A stretch of 64,000 nt of DNA from Sipunculus nudus (GCA_026874595.1 CM049309.1:22179033-22243032); one strand, 5' to 3'. Shown: positions 34,470 through 47,290, numbered from the stretch's first letter. The notes: a model not told the origin generated them from the sequence alone. Numbers and translations are program-made.

Positions 34470-35200
34470 CCAGTGAAGTGCTGCGAGCCCGAGGCCAGTG
34501 AGGTGCTGTTCAGTAAGGTGCTGTCCAGCTAGGTGCTGCAATCCTGTGTCCAGTGAAGTGCTGTCAGCCCGAGTCCAGCGAGGTGCTGCAATCCTGTGTC
34601 CAGTGAAGTGCTGTCAGCCCGAGTCCAGCGAGGTGCAGTCCAGCGAGGTGCCCTCCGTCGAGGTGCTGTCCAGCGAGGTGCTCCCACTGTTGTTCTGTCC
34701 AGTGAGGTCAAGTGAGGTGCTGTCAGCCGATGACCAGTGAGGCCTAGTGAGGTGCTGTCAGCCAGTTTCCAGTGAGATGCTGCCAGCCGGTGTCCAGTGA
34801 GGTCCAATGAGGTGCTGCCAGCCGTCGTGCAGTGAGGTTCAAGTCAGGTACTGTCCAGCGAGGTCAAGTGAAGTTCTGTCAGCCGCTGTGCAGTGAGGTC
34901 TAGTGAGGTGCTGTCAGCCAGTGTCCAGTAAGTTCTAGTGAGGTGCTGTAAGCCGGTGTCAAGTGAGGTCCAGTGAGGTGCTGCCAGCCGGTGTTCAGTG
35001 AGGTGCTGCCAGCCGGTGTCCAGTGAGGTGCTGCCAGCCGGTTTCCAGTGAGTTCCAGTGAGGTGCTGCCAGCCGGTGTCCAGTGAGGTCCAGTGAGGTG
35101 CTGCCAGCCGGTGTCCAGTGAGGTCCAGTGAGGTGCTGCCAGCGGGTTTCCAGTAAGGTGCTGCCAGCGGGTATCCTGTGAGGTGCTGCCAGCGCGCTTG
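34470..35200 (+). repeat. GC-rich 25/35-bp minisatellite
   Basis: Two interleaved unit types are seen: about 25 bp (tccagtgaggtgctgccagc + cggtg) and about 35 bp with an extra 'tccagtgagg'. Twenty or more units are present, most regular after 34960. Minus-strand frames through it (35272-34844, 142 codons) only read the repeat. Confidence 0.92.
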
Positions 35201-35779
35201 ATGATTAAGATCGTTGCCTTTATTAGTAAGTCGGGTCATCACCTGGGGCAAATATGATTCAGGGGTCATCAATAATCAAAATACTCAGGCGAGTTATGAT
35301 TACTGCATGCACCACACAACGTATTTCAGCAGTATAAACACATCCATTTTTAAAATATTAAAGAGTTAAGGGTATATATTTATTTCCAAAGATTGTTAAA
35401 ACTTAAGGTCAGATGTAAAATCGCCCAGATGCCCTCAATAGTACTGAACATCTTTCAGGGTGATAATAATTTCTATGTCTTTCGAGAAGAATTCGAATAA
35501 AAATTACAATTAAGTTACAATTGTAAAATACTTGTTGCAAATAAAAACACTTTAGTTAGATAAAACTTTAGTTTCGAGGATTCGGGCAAAACATGTATAA
35601 ATGCAAAATCTGTAGTTTTTTAAATTACAATTGTAAAATACTAGTTGCAAATAAAAACACTTTAGTTAGATACTTTAGATACAACAATATATAATATTAA
35701 ACAATATACATAAAGATATGACTGATAATATTGTTGATATTTTAGAGGTCCCTTTGTCCAGAAAATTGGGTAGCTATAG
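35201..35779 (+). repeat. Flank with a 111-bp tandem duplication
   Basis: 'ttacaattgtaaaatact' followed by 'gttgcaaataaaaacacttt' and 'agttagata' occurs at 35512 and again at 35623. It is nearly identical, so it is a recent duplication of about 111 bp. The rest is non-coding. Confidence 0.75.
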
Positions 35780-36190
35780 ACATGCACAATTTCAGGCCAT
35801 ACGGCAAAACGATCCTAAGTAACAGGCATCCATGTATTCTACGAAAATGGGAAGGTAGGTGACGCCACCTGTCTGGTCTAGAAGAATACCCCCATGATGG
35901 ATGGACATGACAAATTTCACACCGTTACATTGAACCACTCTCGAGATGTGATTAATTTTCGCCCAAAGCAAATGCATGGATTGACGGCATGTAATACGAT
36001 AAAAGATGGCGGACGCAACCATTGAGTACGAGATGTAGTCTTGAGTATGAGATGGAGAGATCCATGATCGATGAACATGCACAATTTCAGCTCAATACAT
36101 TGAACCACTTCCGAGATTTGGGCTTTTATCACTAAGCCACTCAGATTCATACTGCACGAAAAGGATTGTATGTTGCCGCCCCCGCCCACC
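35780..36190. repeat. GGTGGCGCC-type dispersed repeat
   Basis: It contains 'aggtgacgccacctgtc' near 35850 and two 'acatgcacaatttcag' phrases (35785 and 36076), each tied to 'ttgaaccact' phrases. It belongs to the same broad family as 3470-4200. Confidence 0.6.
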
Positions 36191-36906
36191 GATATGGAAG
36201 AGAATCAATCAGAAAAAAATCACCTTTTTGATAAATTATTCAAATGTTAATTTGGATCTTCCATAGAAAGGGTAAAATCTAGTGTCCAGGGGTGTGAAAT
36301 GGTGTGGTTTATCGGATGCAACACCGCTGATGATTAAATCTTTTTTTTGTAGATGTAATGTGACAGTCACATTGTTATCAATTCTGACAACTTACTGTTG
36401 ATAAGCTAGGGATAGTTTACAAGGCTAAATGCTATTTATTGCTGTACTAGACTGAAACAAGATTTTCAACCTGGTACTGGTTATTTGCTGCCCCCTAAAA
36501 TACGGACAGTCATACAAACGCCAGGCTGTGCTATACAAACTCTAGGTGGCATATTTAATAGAATTTGGTACAGATGACAACATATGAGATAACAGAAAAA
36601 ACAGATATAACATCTAATTAACTGACCTACTTTCTTAGATTCATGGATCCATCTGGTGTCTTAGATCCATGACACGGGCTGCACTAGCAGCTACAAGCCT
36701 CTATAAGCCATGTATCATTCGTCCAGATAATATATAAAATATTATGAAGAAAAGTGATATAATATCTCTAATTAAACAAAGTAAGGTAATCAAACATGTC
36801 AATTAAAACTCTTTCATTTAATTATGTCTACAATTGTTAACTGACCATATCCTGTAATCATAACACTTGGAAGAAGTTTGTGGATACAGAAAAATTAGTA
36901 AAGGGC

Positions 36907-36969
<63 letters not shown>

Positions 36970-37119
36970 AAGAAGAAGAGAGAAAGAATAAAAGAGAGTG
37001 AATTTTATGAAGAAAGAGAAGTAAAAGAGAAATATGTGCAATGTGTGTTACGTTAGCTAGTGTCATATATGATGTTTGTAAATGTGTTTAAATTTATTCG
37101 AATAAAAAATATATGAGTA
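36191..37119. other. Non-coding DNA with a (GA)n tract
   Basis: (GA)n occupies about 36909-36966 with one interruption. No gene is recognised. Confidence 0.6.
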
Positions 37120-37860
37120 TATATATATATAACAGTAGTTGTCACACCGGGTTTGGTTAAGGACAATTACTTGGGTAGTGGGCCGCACATACAGATCACG
37201 TCTCTCAGTCTCAGTCACAAACACCATCCGAAGCACAACACAGAATGTGCTTTACAGGTTTAATGTGCTGGAAAGAGAAAACACATGACATTGAACTCTC
37301 CAAGTCATATATACAATTAAAACGGCGACAAATGTACAATAGGGAATATACTCAGTTTTCAGGATTTACAGTTAACATTTGCTAAAACAATATACGGCAC
37401 TTACAATTCGTTTACACATTGAGAACATTATTACTGGATGACCACCTTTGGTCATTGACAAATCAAACTTTCTGACAACATTTAGCAAAATAAGCGTGTA
37501 ATAATAACTATGATAATATTAGCATTATTATGAAAATATAACGACCGACATACTCTCATGAATAGTATACGATATTACAGACGACCACATTTGGCCATAG
37601 CATAGTTTTATAGTCACCTTTAGTTTACCTTTTGGACCACATTTAGCAATATAGTATGTGAATAATAACATTACCGTTATTATGACCATATATTGACTGA
37701 CCTACTCTACTGAAAATGACATTAACACACTAATTCAGGAAATACACTTAAAATTACGTACCTTGAAAGAGAAAACACATGACATTGAACTCTCCAGTTC
37801 AATATTTGCCTACCAAGTGACGTTAATCGGAAAACTTGGCGACAAAACCAGGTACACTAT
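37120..37860. repeat. Nested tandem repeats (~161 bp and ~493 bp)
   Basis: 'gagaaaacacatgacattga' recurs at about 37276 and 37769. Between them 'acatttagcaaaataa' / 'acatttagcaatatag' units recur about 161 bp apart (37479 and 37640). No coding frame is present. Confidence 0.7.
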
Positions 37861-38315
37861 TTATATACAAATGAACAATATTACTAATAAATGAGTAAGT
37901 TCATCCGATATTTCACAAAAACGTATAAGCACTGGATAGTATTACCTATATTAAATATAACGCTTACTACTACATCATACATATAATTACCTTGATATTG
38001 CAGACAAATCATAAATTGTTGGAAATTAATCATTTGTAGCAAATGTTTTGTTAATATGTGGCAATGATTAATGGGCACGAGACATGAGACTGTCAGAGAG
38101 AGAGAGGGCGTGACAATGGGAGAGAGCACTCCAATCCATAAGCAGATCCGTAATTCCTGCTAAGCAGTGTTCAAATACATTCACATGCATTAATAACTGG
38201 AACAGGACCCAAGGAATCTTATGTTCAAAGCCAACGCAAAACTAAACATTTTTTTTGGGGGGGGGCACCTTGGGCGAGGACATGCGCGCACCTACGTCAT
38301 ATTGTGCTGCATTCA

Positions 38316-38316
<1 letters not shown>
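37861..38316. other. No recognised gene
   Basis: AT-rich DNA ending with a G-rich stretch (38259-38266) before the TA tract. Confidence 0.4.

Positions 38317-38392
<76 letters not shown>
38317..38392. repeat. (TA)n microsatellite
   Basis: About 38 uninterrupted TA units. Confidence 0.98.
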
Positions 38393-38395
<3 letters not shown>

Positions 38396-38778
38396 GTTCT
38401 TTCTAGGCTATTTGCAATGAACTGATGGCAAAGTGCTCTATGGTATTACCAGAGCGTATAAGTATATATATCATGTGTAAGGAATAACAGATGTTACCTG
38501 TGCCTGTGGGAGAAATATTTCATTTTATGCAAACAAAGCCTGGCCACGCTTAACCAACGCAATGAACTTGTAACAAGTTTAAGACACGCTAACAAATTCC
38601 TCTTACGTAAACTCAACACAAAGAGTATTCCAGATTAGGCACGTTTTACAAATCCACGTTGTAATTACCACAAACATGCTCCAATGAACAACCAGTTGTT
38701 CAATGTACAACCCGTCCAGTCATACAACTGAAGAAACTGAGTCAACACGATGCTTACATTCGTTTGATTCCATACACA

Positions 38779-38780
<2 letters not shown>

Positions 38781-38841
<61 letters not shown>
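38781..38841. repeat. (TA)n microsatellite
   Basis: About 30 uninterrupted AT units. Confidence 0.98.
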
Positions 38842-38848
<7 letters not shown>

Positions 38849-38884
38849 GGCGCCATCTTCCGGTCAGACAAAATGAACAACATG

Positions 38885-39130
38885 GGATATAAAGTCGCCC
38901 ATCCTAAGATAGGTCACACCTTTTAACCAATCTTAAGATGGATCTGAACCATTAACCCCATTGTCTGGGAATCAGCTTTGAAATAGGGAGACGGGTCAGA
39001 CCTACTAATCGATATCGCTCACAGGTTCAAAACCATCTTAAAGATGGGTCATGGCCATTTACTGATACCCATTTGTGGAGATTAAGACTTTCCACAACAT
39101 CTTACCATTAACATTTACGTCAACAATGTC
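38885..39130. repeat. Dispersed repeat B, copy 1
   Basis: 'cgcccatcctaagatagg' and '...ccatttgtggagattaagac' style text resembles 48090-48265, with 'cgcccatcttaagact', 'atttgtggagatggg' and 'ataaccgatgtcggttactgg'. It is a diverged pair of one family. Confidence 0.55.
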
Positions 39131-39984
39131 AAACTGGGACAAGTTTCTTACAAGTGGGTTTAAAAATAGATATTATGTTTTCATTTGTTTTAATAGTCCC
39201 TTTAGGTGAAAAAAGGGGACGGACGGTTACAAATTTAAATCTAACAAAGCTGTCGTCATTATCGATAGATCAGGGAATCAGCAGTAGAATATATAATCGG
39301 TTTGATACAAGGATCATTTGGGAGCATTTATTTATTTTATTTTATTATTTTTATTTAAAATACGCAAAGATCGTCCCAGACACCCCATCGTGTCACCGCT
39401 GCTTTGTATAGCTCGGTTCTCTGGCGATCTGCATCCAGCCCTAATTTTAAACATACGCAACCCGGACTCGGTGCTTTGATGACACCAGAACACAAGCTTT
39501 CGTTGGTCTGATTCTTGGCCCTATGCCAAAATGGATGTTATCAGGCAACATTTAATCATGCTCACGCCGAAGACTTCTTGAAAAATGATATCTCAACTCC
39601 CCTTTCCTTGTAATATTTCTGATCAAATACTGGGCTGTTTGAAAAAATGTCTTTGTCTTTTTTTCGTTTTCACGTGTTAATAGACTAGGTACACGACTGT
39701 GTCCCTGGTATAACAAGTTTGTCTGCGTATATGTTCTGTTTTCCTGCATCTGAAGAGGTATACAGGTTATTTGAATTTTTTTCATGCTCATCTTAATAAG
39801 TTAAACAGCTTATGGGTTGTGAGAATGTATACGCAGGTTTATATGCAAAATAAACAACAACAACAAATATCCTAATATATAAAATATTTTTTTCCTCAGC
39901 CATACTCTTCTAGGTTTAAAGTTTCAAATCATGTACGCTCATATCTCATATCAGCGTGATGTCCTATTGCTAGTAGGCTATTGA

Positions 39985-40040
<56 letters not shown>

Positions 40041-40899
40041 CATATATATATATTTACATATATATATATATTAAACACCTAGCATAATTTGACAGAACAT
40101 ATTTATTTTTAATTCATTTAAAAAATAGAAATATCAGTCGTATAAGATGAAAAAAAAAATTAAAAAAACTAGACTACCATAGGTCGAGCGCTTGCCATAA
40201 ATTGAAATAAGGCAGACAGACAGAAAGGGGAATGCAAAGACTAATAGAATGAGCTATATAGCTTGTGTAGATAGGACAATTTTGCACGACGTAATAAGCA
40301 AAATAATAATTTTTTTCGGTGACCTTGCCCTTGACCTTTGAGCTATCGCCACTAAAAACAAAAGACTTGCAGGAGTTTCGTTTTCCTATCAACTGAATAA
40401 CTGTTTAAGATTGTTTTAGATTTGTGGCCTGAAGAGCAAAAAAAGTGAAATTTTGTAATATATCATTTGACGAGAAACGGTACGAGATTTCCCGAGACTT
40501 GGTATAAAGTCCAGTAAAAATGATCCAATGGTGCCTGAAGACCACTGTACCATTAAAAGTGACAACGCTGGATAAATGAGACCATATTTTGGGATATCAT
40601 GAATTTTTCCAAAAAATGCATAACCATGGTAACAGCAGATTCAGACAGTTTCAAATCAAAAGAAATGCCTTTAATTGCGAGTAAAATGAGCCTCAGTTTA
40701 TTTTGATGAAGACATGTAGAAACAACTATTTTGTAGTTTTTTTAATGACATTGGCCTTTACCTGTGAACTATTTAATCTAAAAGACATCAGAAATTTGAG
40801 AACTTCAGGTGTTATATCAACAGTATAACATTCAGAGGGATTGTTTTTAAAATCTGGCCTGTGGAAAACCATATATCAGACGCAAGAACAATCGGGGAG
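39131..40899. other. AT-rich DNA, no convincing gene
   Basis: It contains a compound TA tract (about 39988-40073). Frames at 39154-39411 (+) and 39791-39552 (-) are short and unrecognised. Confidence 0.4.
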
Positions 40900-41600
40900 G
40901 CGAATTTGACGACAACTGACAAAATGACGGACATACTGGCATACTGAGAGATCTGAGATAACATTTGACTAGACCATCAGCTGTGAAAAGAATAGAGGAA
41001 CATACTGAGCTATAGTTTATGTAGCTAAGGTTTATAGTTTTGGAGATATGGCCAAAATTGATATGTTGCGGTTTTTCGAATGCAGGGCCCCCTAGCGGCT
41101 ATTTTCCGTAAAGAAAAAATCAGTTTTGAGATATTAGTGTAAGACATAAGGTGTACCAGTTTCCCAACTGGCAAAAAAAAAAAATATTGCAGTGTTTCTA
41201 ATGCAGCGCAACTGAATGCCGGCAACTGAAAAACAGACAGACATACTGACACACTGACACATCCGAGATGACAGTTGGTTAGACCAATTCTGAGGAAAGT
41301 AGAGAGGAACAAAATGAGCTATACATCATGTAGCTATGGTTTATAGTTTTGGAGATATGTCCCAAAAAATCATATTTTGTATTGTTTCAGATGCAGCGCC
41401 CCCTAACGGAAATTTTCCGAAAATAAAAAAAAATTCTTTTGAGATATTAGTGTAACGATATACCTGTTTCAAAAGGATTCCTGCAAAACTTTTGAATGTA
41501 GAATTGTATATGTAAGGCACAAAACCAGCAAGCAAACAAAATTGAGTACAATTGACAAACAGACGGCTATTTTCCGAAAATGAAAAATCAGTTGTGAGAT
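40900..41600. repeat. 309-bp tandem repeat, two copies
   Basis: 'tttatagttttggagatatg' occurs at 41030 and 41339, each followed by 'gcagc/ggccccctagcgg'-type and 'attttccg' phrases and 'gagatattagtgtaa'. A third partial copy begins near 41570 ('ggctattttccgaaaatg'). Confidence 0.8.
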
Positions 41601-41620
41601 ATTTGTGTAAGACATACGAT

Positions 41621-41816
41621 GGGGGGGGGGGGGGGGGGAGGAGGTCATAGCCCTCTGCGGCCCGCCTCTGGCAACGCCTCTTTAATCAATTGTTGATCGG
41701 TTATTGAATAATCATCATTTCTTTCTGCGAGTGCCATATTTAGGACATATTCTCAATTAAATTGACGATTATAAAATGTCCATGTTTTCAAATACAAGGA
41801 GAACTCTTATGAAACA

Positions 41817-41872
<56 letters not shown>

Positions 41873-41885
41873 ATAATATATATAT
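41621..41885. repeat. G18 run and compound (TA)n tract
   Basis: 18 G at 41621-41638, then non-coding DNA, then TA repeats from about 41820 to 41885. Confidence 0.9.
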
Positions 41886-41934
41886 AAACACACAAACATA
41901 GAGGAATCAAATTTGAATTATATAATTGTATAAT

Positions 41935-42558
41935 TGTTAACCTCTGGGTACAGTACCAGAGTGTCCGGATCCTAGGCTCTGATTCTAGATACCACCACTG
42001 TCACAGCTCAAAAAGTCCTTTAAAATATAGTCCAGATGAACAGTTCACGTAAATCTTCTCAGAGAACAATAGTCCAATGTAATCTCAAAATCAATCTGTT
42101 GTGATCCAAAAGTGAACTTTGGCAATAATCCCAAAGACAAACTGAAGACTGTATAAAATCCGTTAAAATTTCGAAGGATATCTATAAATTCTGCAGTTAT
42201 CGGAAAGGTCCACAAACTGACTTATACTCTTCCGTGTCCGTTGGAATTTTTCTCTCTTTTCCTCCTCGGCTCTTAACACAGCCCCTATTTATAACTTTTT
42301 CATCCGAAAATACTAGAAAAAGGAAAATCCCAAAGAACAATACACACGTAACAGGAACAGACTTGAAACATCTAGAACAAAGAATGCTGTGTTTCTTTAC
42401 TTAAGACCCGAAGCGCGTGCCAGGCCAACTCGCACGTCTCCCATGGCAATGGACTATGCCGGCCCAACACAGGCAACACCCCGGCGCACAATTAACCAGG
42501 GCCTGCCTGACACTAATAAGAATATCAACAGCGAACAATTAAAGAGACACCTGTAACA
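41935..42558 (-). mobile_element. Solo LTR candidate, minus orientation
   Basis: Read on the minus strand it begins TGTTACAGGTGTC and ends GAGGTTAACA, giving the TG...CA form with short inverted ends TGTTA/TAACA. A TTATAAATAGGGG promoter motif lies at 42294-42282, about 260 bp from the 5' edge, as expected for U3 followed by R-U5. The first 60 bp resemble 59912-59860 (also minus), so it is a repeated family. A clean 5-bp target duplication was not seen and no pol sequence is adjacent. Confidence 0.5.
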
Positions 42559-43100
42559 ACATAAATATTACTTGGGTTTTTTTAACGTTATATATGATCA
42601 TTTGGCTCACTTCTTTTATCTTGACTAGTTGTGAGTACGCGACTGTATGGACTAATACACCAAATGTGGGTTCCTCATATGTACACACTGAGCGGCTAGA
42701 TTCTAGCAAGAAGGGAACCCATACTTCTCAACGCAAAGTTGATATCTTCAGCTGTTGCGGGCTAACATTTGAGCCCCGTATAATCTACCAATACCTGTTT
42801 TTTAGCATTAGGTCCTGTATTGTGCATAAATTACAAATATGAACAAAACATGAAAATACTCCATTAAATCCACAGTAGCGGTATTCCAGAATTCCTCACA
42901 GTAATTCACGTGGATAATAATACTAGGATGATACCTTTATATCGCGTAAGTGATAAAGATATACACTCTGGCAACCGGCAGTGAAATGAAATAATACTAA
43001 AATACAGTTCATTTGGTATAATGAATGACTAAATATAGGCTTGTTTTAAAAGGAATGTCGTTTACCTCTTTAAAAAAAATATCATGACACATTAGAACTA
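42559..43100. other. No recognised gene
   Basis: AT-rich; an 82-codon frame (42594-42842) resembles nothing known. Confidence 0.4.
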
Positions 43101-43420
43101 ATATCTGTAGGCAATGTACATGTGTTCCATAATTTAGCACCAAACACACACATTCGATCACCATACTGGCGTGACACTCGGGGCACAACCAGTCTCAATT
43201 GATGTAAGGTGATCCAATTAAGGTCTCTTCGATGTTGATACATAGTTAACAATTTTTTTTGCAGATAACGCGGGCCATTCGTTGTATACAGGGTCAGACG
43301 TAAGAATTTTGTATTCTCTGTGCTGGTTCACGGGCAGCCAGTAGAGTTGGAGTAGCCCTGGGATGATGTGATAGCTCCGTTGTATGTTAGCAGACGAACA
43401 GCATTGCTTGAGCTATTTGA
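43101..43420. repeat. Dispersed repeat resembling a LINE 3' segment
   Basis: 'tgttccataatttagcacc', 'gcagataacgcgggccattc' and 'cgggcagccagtagagttgg' followed by 'gggatgatgtgat' match a text pattern I associate with widespread animal LINE-type repeats ('cacgggcagccagtg...gtgatgtg'). The assignment is by recollection of style only. Confidence 0.35.
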
Positions 43421-44500
43421 AGATAGTGTGATGCCTTGTCAGTTACATTTACAAGAAGTCCATTATGGAAGTCTGTGCTTGAAAAAAAAAAAACATTGTC
43501 CACTGACCAAAGGTGGCTGGATTTGGAAAAAAGTTTGACACACTGACTTCAGTTCCATGCAACAAGTTTCAGTGGTCCTTTTTTTTTTAATTTATCCACT
43601 CTCATTACGTATTGACAAGAAGAAACGACCTGCTTCCGCTACAAAATTGTGCTGCCATCTTGCGGCTTTATATTTAACTATACATTTCGGATTGCACATG
43701 TCATTTACGTCCACATGACCATATATGAGCATATCCTATAAATATAATATGCGCTACTGGCTAAATTTTTGATGGATCCAGAACATCATGGAAGCGGAAT
43801 ACGGCCTTCTATTGTACCCCGAGACTGGCAGCTTTATTGCGCCGCTGTTTTTATTCCTTGTGAGCGAGATTTCATAAATTATTTCATGTATTTGATAATT
43901 AGATTTTACATGTGCATAGAAATAGAAGACGAGGAGAGTGATCTTTACCTTGAATGGGTCCAGTTTTTTTTTTAAATCACATAAACATTAAATAGCTCAA
44001 TGTGGCGAGACTGGCGTCAGTAGTTGCAAGTATATCACTGAGCTAAAATTATTTGCTAGTATGGCGTGGAGCTGAAATAATGTTCCCTTGATAAAGACTA
44101 TGTTCAGACTAATGTTTGATTGATATAAATACTTTTTTATATATAGGGACAACCTTTACCAACTCCTACATACACGCACGTAAATACATCTTTGCTAAAT
44201 TTGCTCATTGTCATGCAAAACCTGTATGTGTACAATTTAAGATTATTATTTCAGTTTAACTGTCAGATGGATACTATATTGAACCTAATATGAAGCAGTG
44301 CACTGAACTATTATTTCTAACTTTTAACTTTGTAATATTAGGGTCCACATGTCAGCTTTAGTTAATCAACACTGAAAAGAATAAAATAAATTAATCAGTA
44401 ACTAAGTATTATGTCATGTAAACAAGGATATTCATTTTAAGCAGTTATGCTATTGCATTATTTTGTATGTTTTAGGGTTTTCCAGTGCAGGAATAAAAGT
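43421..44500. other. No recognised gene
   Basis: AT-rich intergenic DNA. Frames such as 43769-43975 (+) are short and unrecognised. Confidence 0.4.
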
Positions 44501-44646
44501 CTAAAAACCCTGATACGTCCTTGATGGGTCGTCGTCATTATCGAACCTGAGTCCTCCCACAGTTTCTGGTGACGGCGTTGGGATGACGACAGATTTTAGG
44601 ACTTCTTTGTCACATCGCAAGCTGGTACTTTGAGTTGAACTCTGAC
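44501..44646 (-). CDS. Candidate terminal exon, unrecognised protein
   Basis: On the minus strand an acceptor-like 'tcagtctgtatccag' ends at 44647. The frame that follows reads STQSTSLRCDKEVLKSVV, then PTPSPETVGG and FDNDDDPSRTYQGF, with TAG at 44503-44501. Composition (Ser/Thr/Pro then an acidic patch) and codon choice are protein-like and unlike the AT-rich flanks, as in a cytoplasmic tail. No family is recognised. Upstream exons were not found. Confidence 0.35.
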
Positions 44647-44860
44647 CTGGATACAGACTGAGACTTTCCCAGAAAGTGAAACACATTGAATTTGTATCAC
44701 CATTTTAATGGGGTTTTTTTTCATGAGTGTTTGTGGAACTTGTGGGCTCATTTTGATATATATTAATGATCTTTGGCGAGTGAACTTGATAGTTCGTTAT
44801 TTCTATGTAAACTGCTTGAAAGTTGTTCACCAGTAATGTTTCAGTATTTTATTTCATGTA

Positions 44861-45523
44861 ATGTATAAAGCAAAATCCAAGAGGTACTGCCGTTTGAATC
44901 CTGTATTTGATAGTTCACACATAGCTGTCAGAGGTTACCATTGTCACAGTCGACATAGGGTAAACCGGTGGCCAGCTTTAGTTGAGCACAGAGAGTTGTT
45001 GATTTGTGATAGCATTACCAGGAATGTTAACAGAACTAGAAGTGCCGCATTCCCAGGTGCTAGAAATGAAACTATTCTCAATAAGGTTGTGCACGGCCAT
45101 ATTAGTGTTGAGAGTTATAAGGTGTATATTTTACATGTGGGTACCAACAATGTTGAGAAGAATAGTGTAGAAGAGATACGCTCTGCTATGAACAGACTTG
45201 TTACTTTGTTGAATGGAGAGAAATCTCAAGCTGTTACTGTGATTTCCAGCATCCTACCAAGGCCAAAGGACTTGGGTGTGAATGATCTGAATAGGAAAGT
45301 TACACAAGTGAATGCAATGTTAGCACGTCAGGCTAAGGCTTGGGATTGTAAATTCTTGAAATCATACAGGGCATTTATTGACAAACAAACCAAAGAGGTG
45401 CGACTTGATCTGTTTGCTGAAAACGAAGGGATACATTTTTATGAAACTGGAGCGATTGTATTGATGGATTACTTTGAGGGAAGTTTCCGATCTTTAGTCG
45501 GCAAGCTGTCAGATCGGGTGTGA
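44861..45523 (+). CDS. SGNH/GDSL-hydrolase-like protein, possibly retroelement-derived
   Basis: An intact 220-codon frame. Residues 46-54 (LLICDSITR) correspond to SGNH block I, with the nucleophile Ser51 kept but the usual Gly-Asp-Ser reading Cys-Asp-Ser. HVGTNN at 92-97 is block III, with Gly94 and Asn96. EGIHFYETG at 189-197 is block V, with catalytic His192 and Glu189 where Asp is usual. 'FPGAR' (64-68) also fits the family. SGNH hydrolases cleave ester bonds; stand-alone and fused domains of this shape are frequent in invertebrate retroelements. The frame opens only about 8 codons before the first ATG and has no visible introns, which favours retroelement origin over a host gene. The substitutions leave activity doubtful. 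Confidence 0.65.
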   Translation: MYKAKSKRYCRLNPVFDSSHIAVRGYHCHSRHRVNRWPALVEHRELLICDSITRNVNRTRSAAFPGARNETILNKVVHGHISVESYKVYILHVGTNNVEKNSVEEIRSAMNRLVTLLNGEKSQAVTVISSILPRPKDLGVNDLNRKVTQVNAMLARQAKAWDCKFLKSYRAFIDKQTKEVRLDLFAENEGIHFYETGAIVLMDYFEGSFRSLVGKLSDRV

Positions 45524-46539
45524 ATTATATCACTGATGTTTAGCAGAGAAACCTACTGCTATTGCATCAAAGTTCGCAAAAAAACTCTGTTGCTTTTTAA
45601 TATGCGAAAAGCAATTTTTCAGCAATTTTTAGGAACCTATGCTACATGTGAGGACATTTGATTTTCAGGCATATTCAACTGCTTGCAAGTCTGAGGTGAT
45701 TTTTGTTGTGATGTACCCATCATTTTGAGTGATTTTTCCGCCTTTTCTTACTTGCCTAGAGACTACCACCGAAAACGGTCGAACTGATTTCGGCAAAAAA
45801 CGGATTTTCTTTGTTGTCACCTGCAATGCAGGATTAAGGACTGTTGGTGCATGTGATTAACCTTAATTGCTTTTAGTGACAGATTAAAGTATGTTTGGCC
45901 TCACATTTGACAAAGGCTCTGACCAATGTGCGTAGTCAGTATATTTGAAAAACACATCACTCTCGCTTAATGAAAAGAAGGGGTTCAACCCAGGAGAATT
46001 AATGACAAAACCTTATACTAGGTCCCCATTTTAAAAAAAAAAGTGGGGTTTGGTTGGGTTCGCGGTTTTCCAGGCCTCAAAGTTGGTCTGATACGATTTA
46101 AAGAAAGGTTGCTGTTGAAAAGGTGGACGGACCCCCCAGACTCCCCTTTTGGTCCGCTTCTGCTACTAATGAGGTATGCATATAAAAGTTTCTTCAGAAA
46201 CAGTCTCCAGACCTTAAAACGTACATTTTATCAATCTTTCATGTCTTCCCCACATCAACCTATTCTTTAAACGCCCAACAGTAGTAACCATTCAAAGATC
46301 ATCAAGAACCTGAGTGGCCCCAAGTCCCATTCCGGTTCGCAAATGTAAACTTCATCACTGACCAGGTCCTCTAGGTCAACATACCGGTGTATTCTTGCCA
46401 CAAGCACAGAGATTTTATTAATAAAATAACCCAATATTCCTCCTCTCAGTTTATACATCTCCCCAACCCCGGTAAAATGCCCGGTATACCTGGTTTATTT
46501 GTCAGCATTTCATAATTGGTGTCTCATTAGTGTGACGCA
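45524..46539. other. Non-coding DNA after the SGNH frame
   Basis: No pol-like sequence follows the SGNH frame. Short frames at 46043-46270 (+) and 46458-46267 (-) are unrecognised. Confidence 0.4.
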
Positions 46540-47290
46540 TCTTTAAAAGCTTTCTTGTACACGGTGGCGCCATCTATATATTAGTTCTTGCACAGGGTAC
46601 ATCCGTGCACATATCACGGGAGAGGTTTGACTCATCGGTCTGAAATTTTGCCTGTCCAAAGATCATTAACAACTTTCTCTACAAAAGACTGGTCGTGGCT
46701 CTACAACAGTGTTTGTGTATGTTATATATCTGTGCACATATCTAAGATGTTGTATAACAATAAACAAGACTGACGGTGCCACCTACAATTGTTTTTGAAA
46801 AGTGAACTCCATGCACATATCTCGGAAGCGGTTTGACATATACAAATTAAAATATTCATAGTTCTTAGAAAACTTTTTCCAATACACTACTGGTGGTACC
46901 ACCTACATTTTGTTTAAGAGTGGCATGCATCTCTGGATCTATTTTGGATGAAAAGCACACATATCTCAGGAGTACTTTAATGTAGTGGCCTGAAATATTG
47001 CGCGTCCAAACATTTTGAATAGCTTTCTGATACATAAGATTGGTGGCGACACCTATAATCCATGCACCTCTCTCAGGAGTGGTTTGATGTATTTGTAAGT
47101 AGGTGTCAAGTCAATAGATCTTGGATTGCTTAAATTCGTAAATGAGACAGTCAGGTACCACTTTTTTTTATTTAGTAGACTACATCCAACCACGTATCTC
47201 GGGAATAGTTGGTAGTCTTGAGTAGGTTTATCTTGTACAAAAGACTGGTGGGGCCGCCCATACTAAATTTACATGATATCCATCCATGCT
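46540..47290. repeat. GGTGGCGCCACC-type repeats, second cluster
   Basis: Units with 'acatatctcgg', 'ggtttgac', 'tgaaattttgc' and the closing palindrome variants 'ggtggcgccatct' (46563), 'ggtggtaccacct' (46891) and 'ggtggcgacacct' (47041). Same family as 3470-4200. Confidence 0.7.

Noticed and set aside
34844..35272. 142-codon minus frame and the overlapping frames at 34498-34807
   Set aside because: They only translate the GC-rich minisatellite; no unique sequence supports coding.
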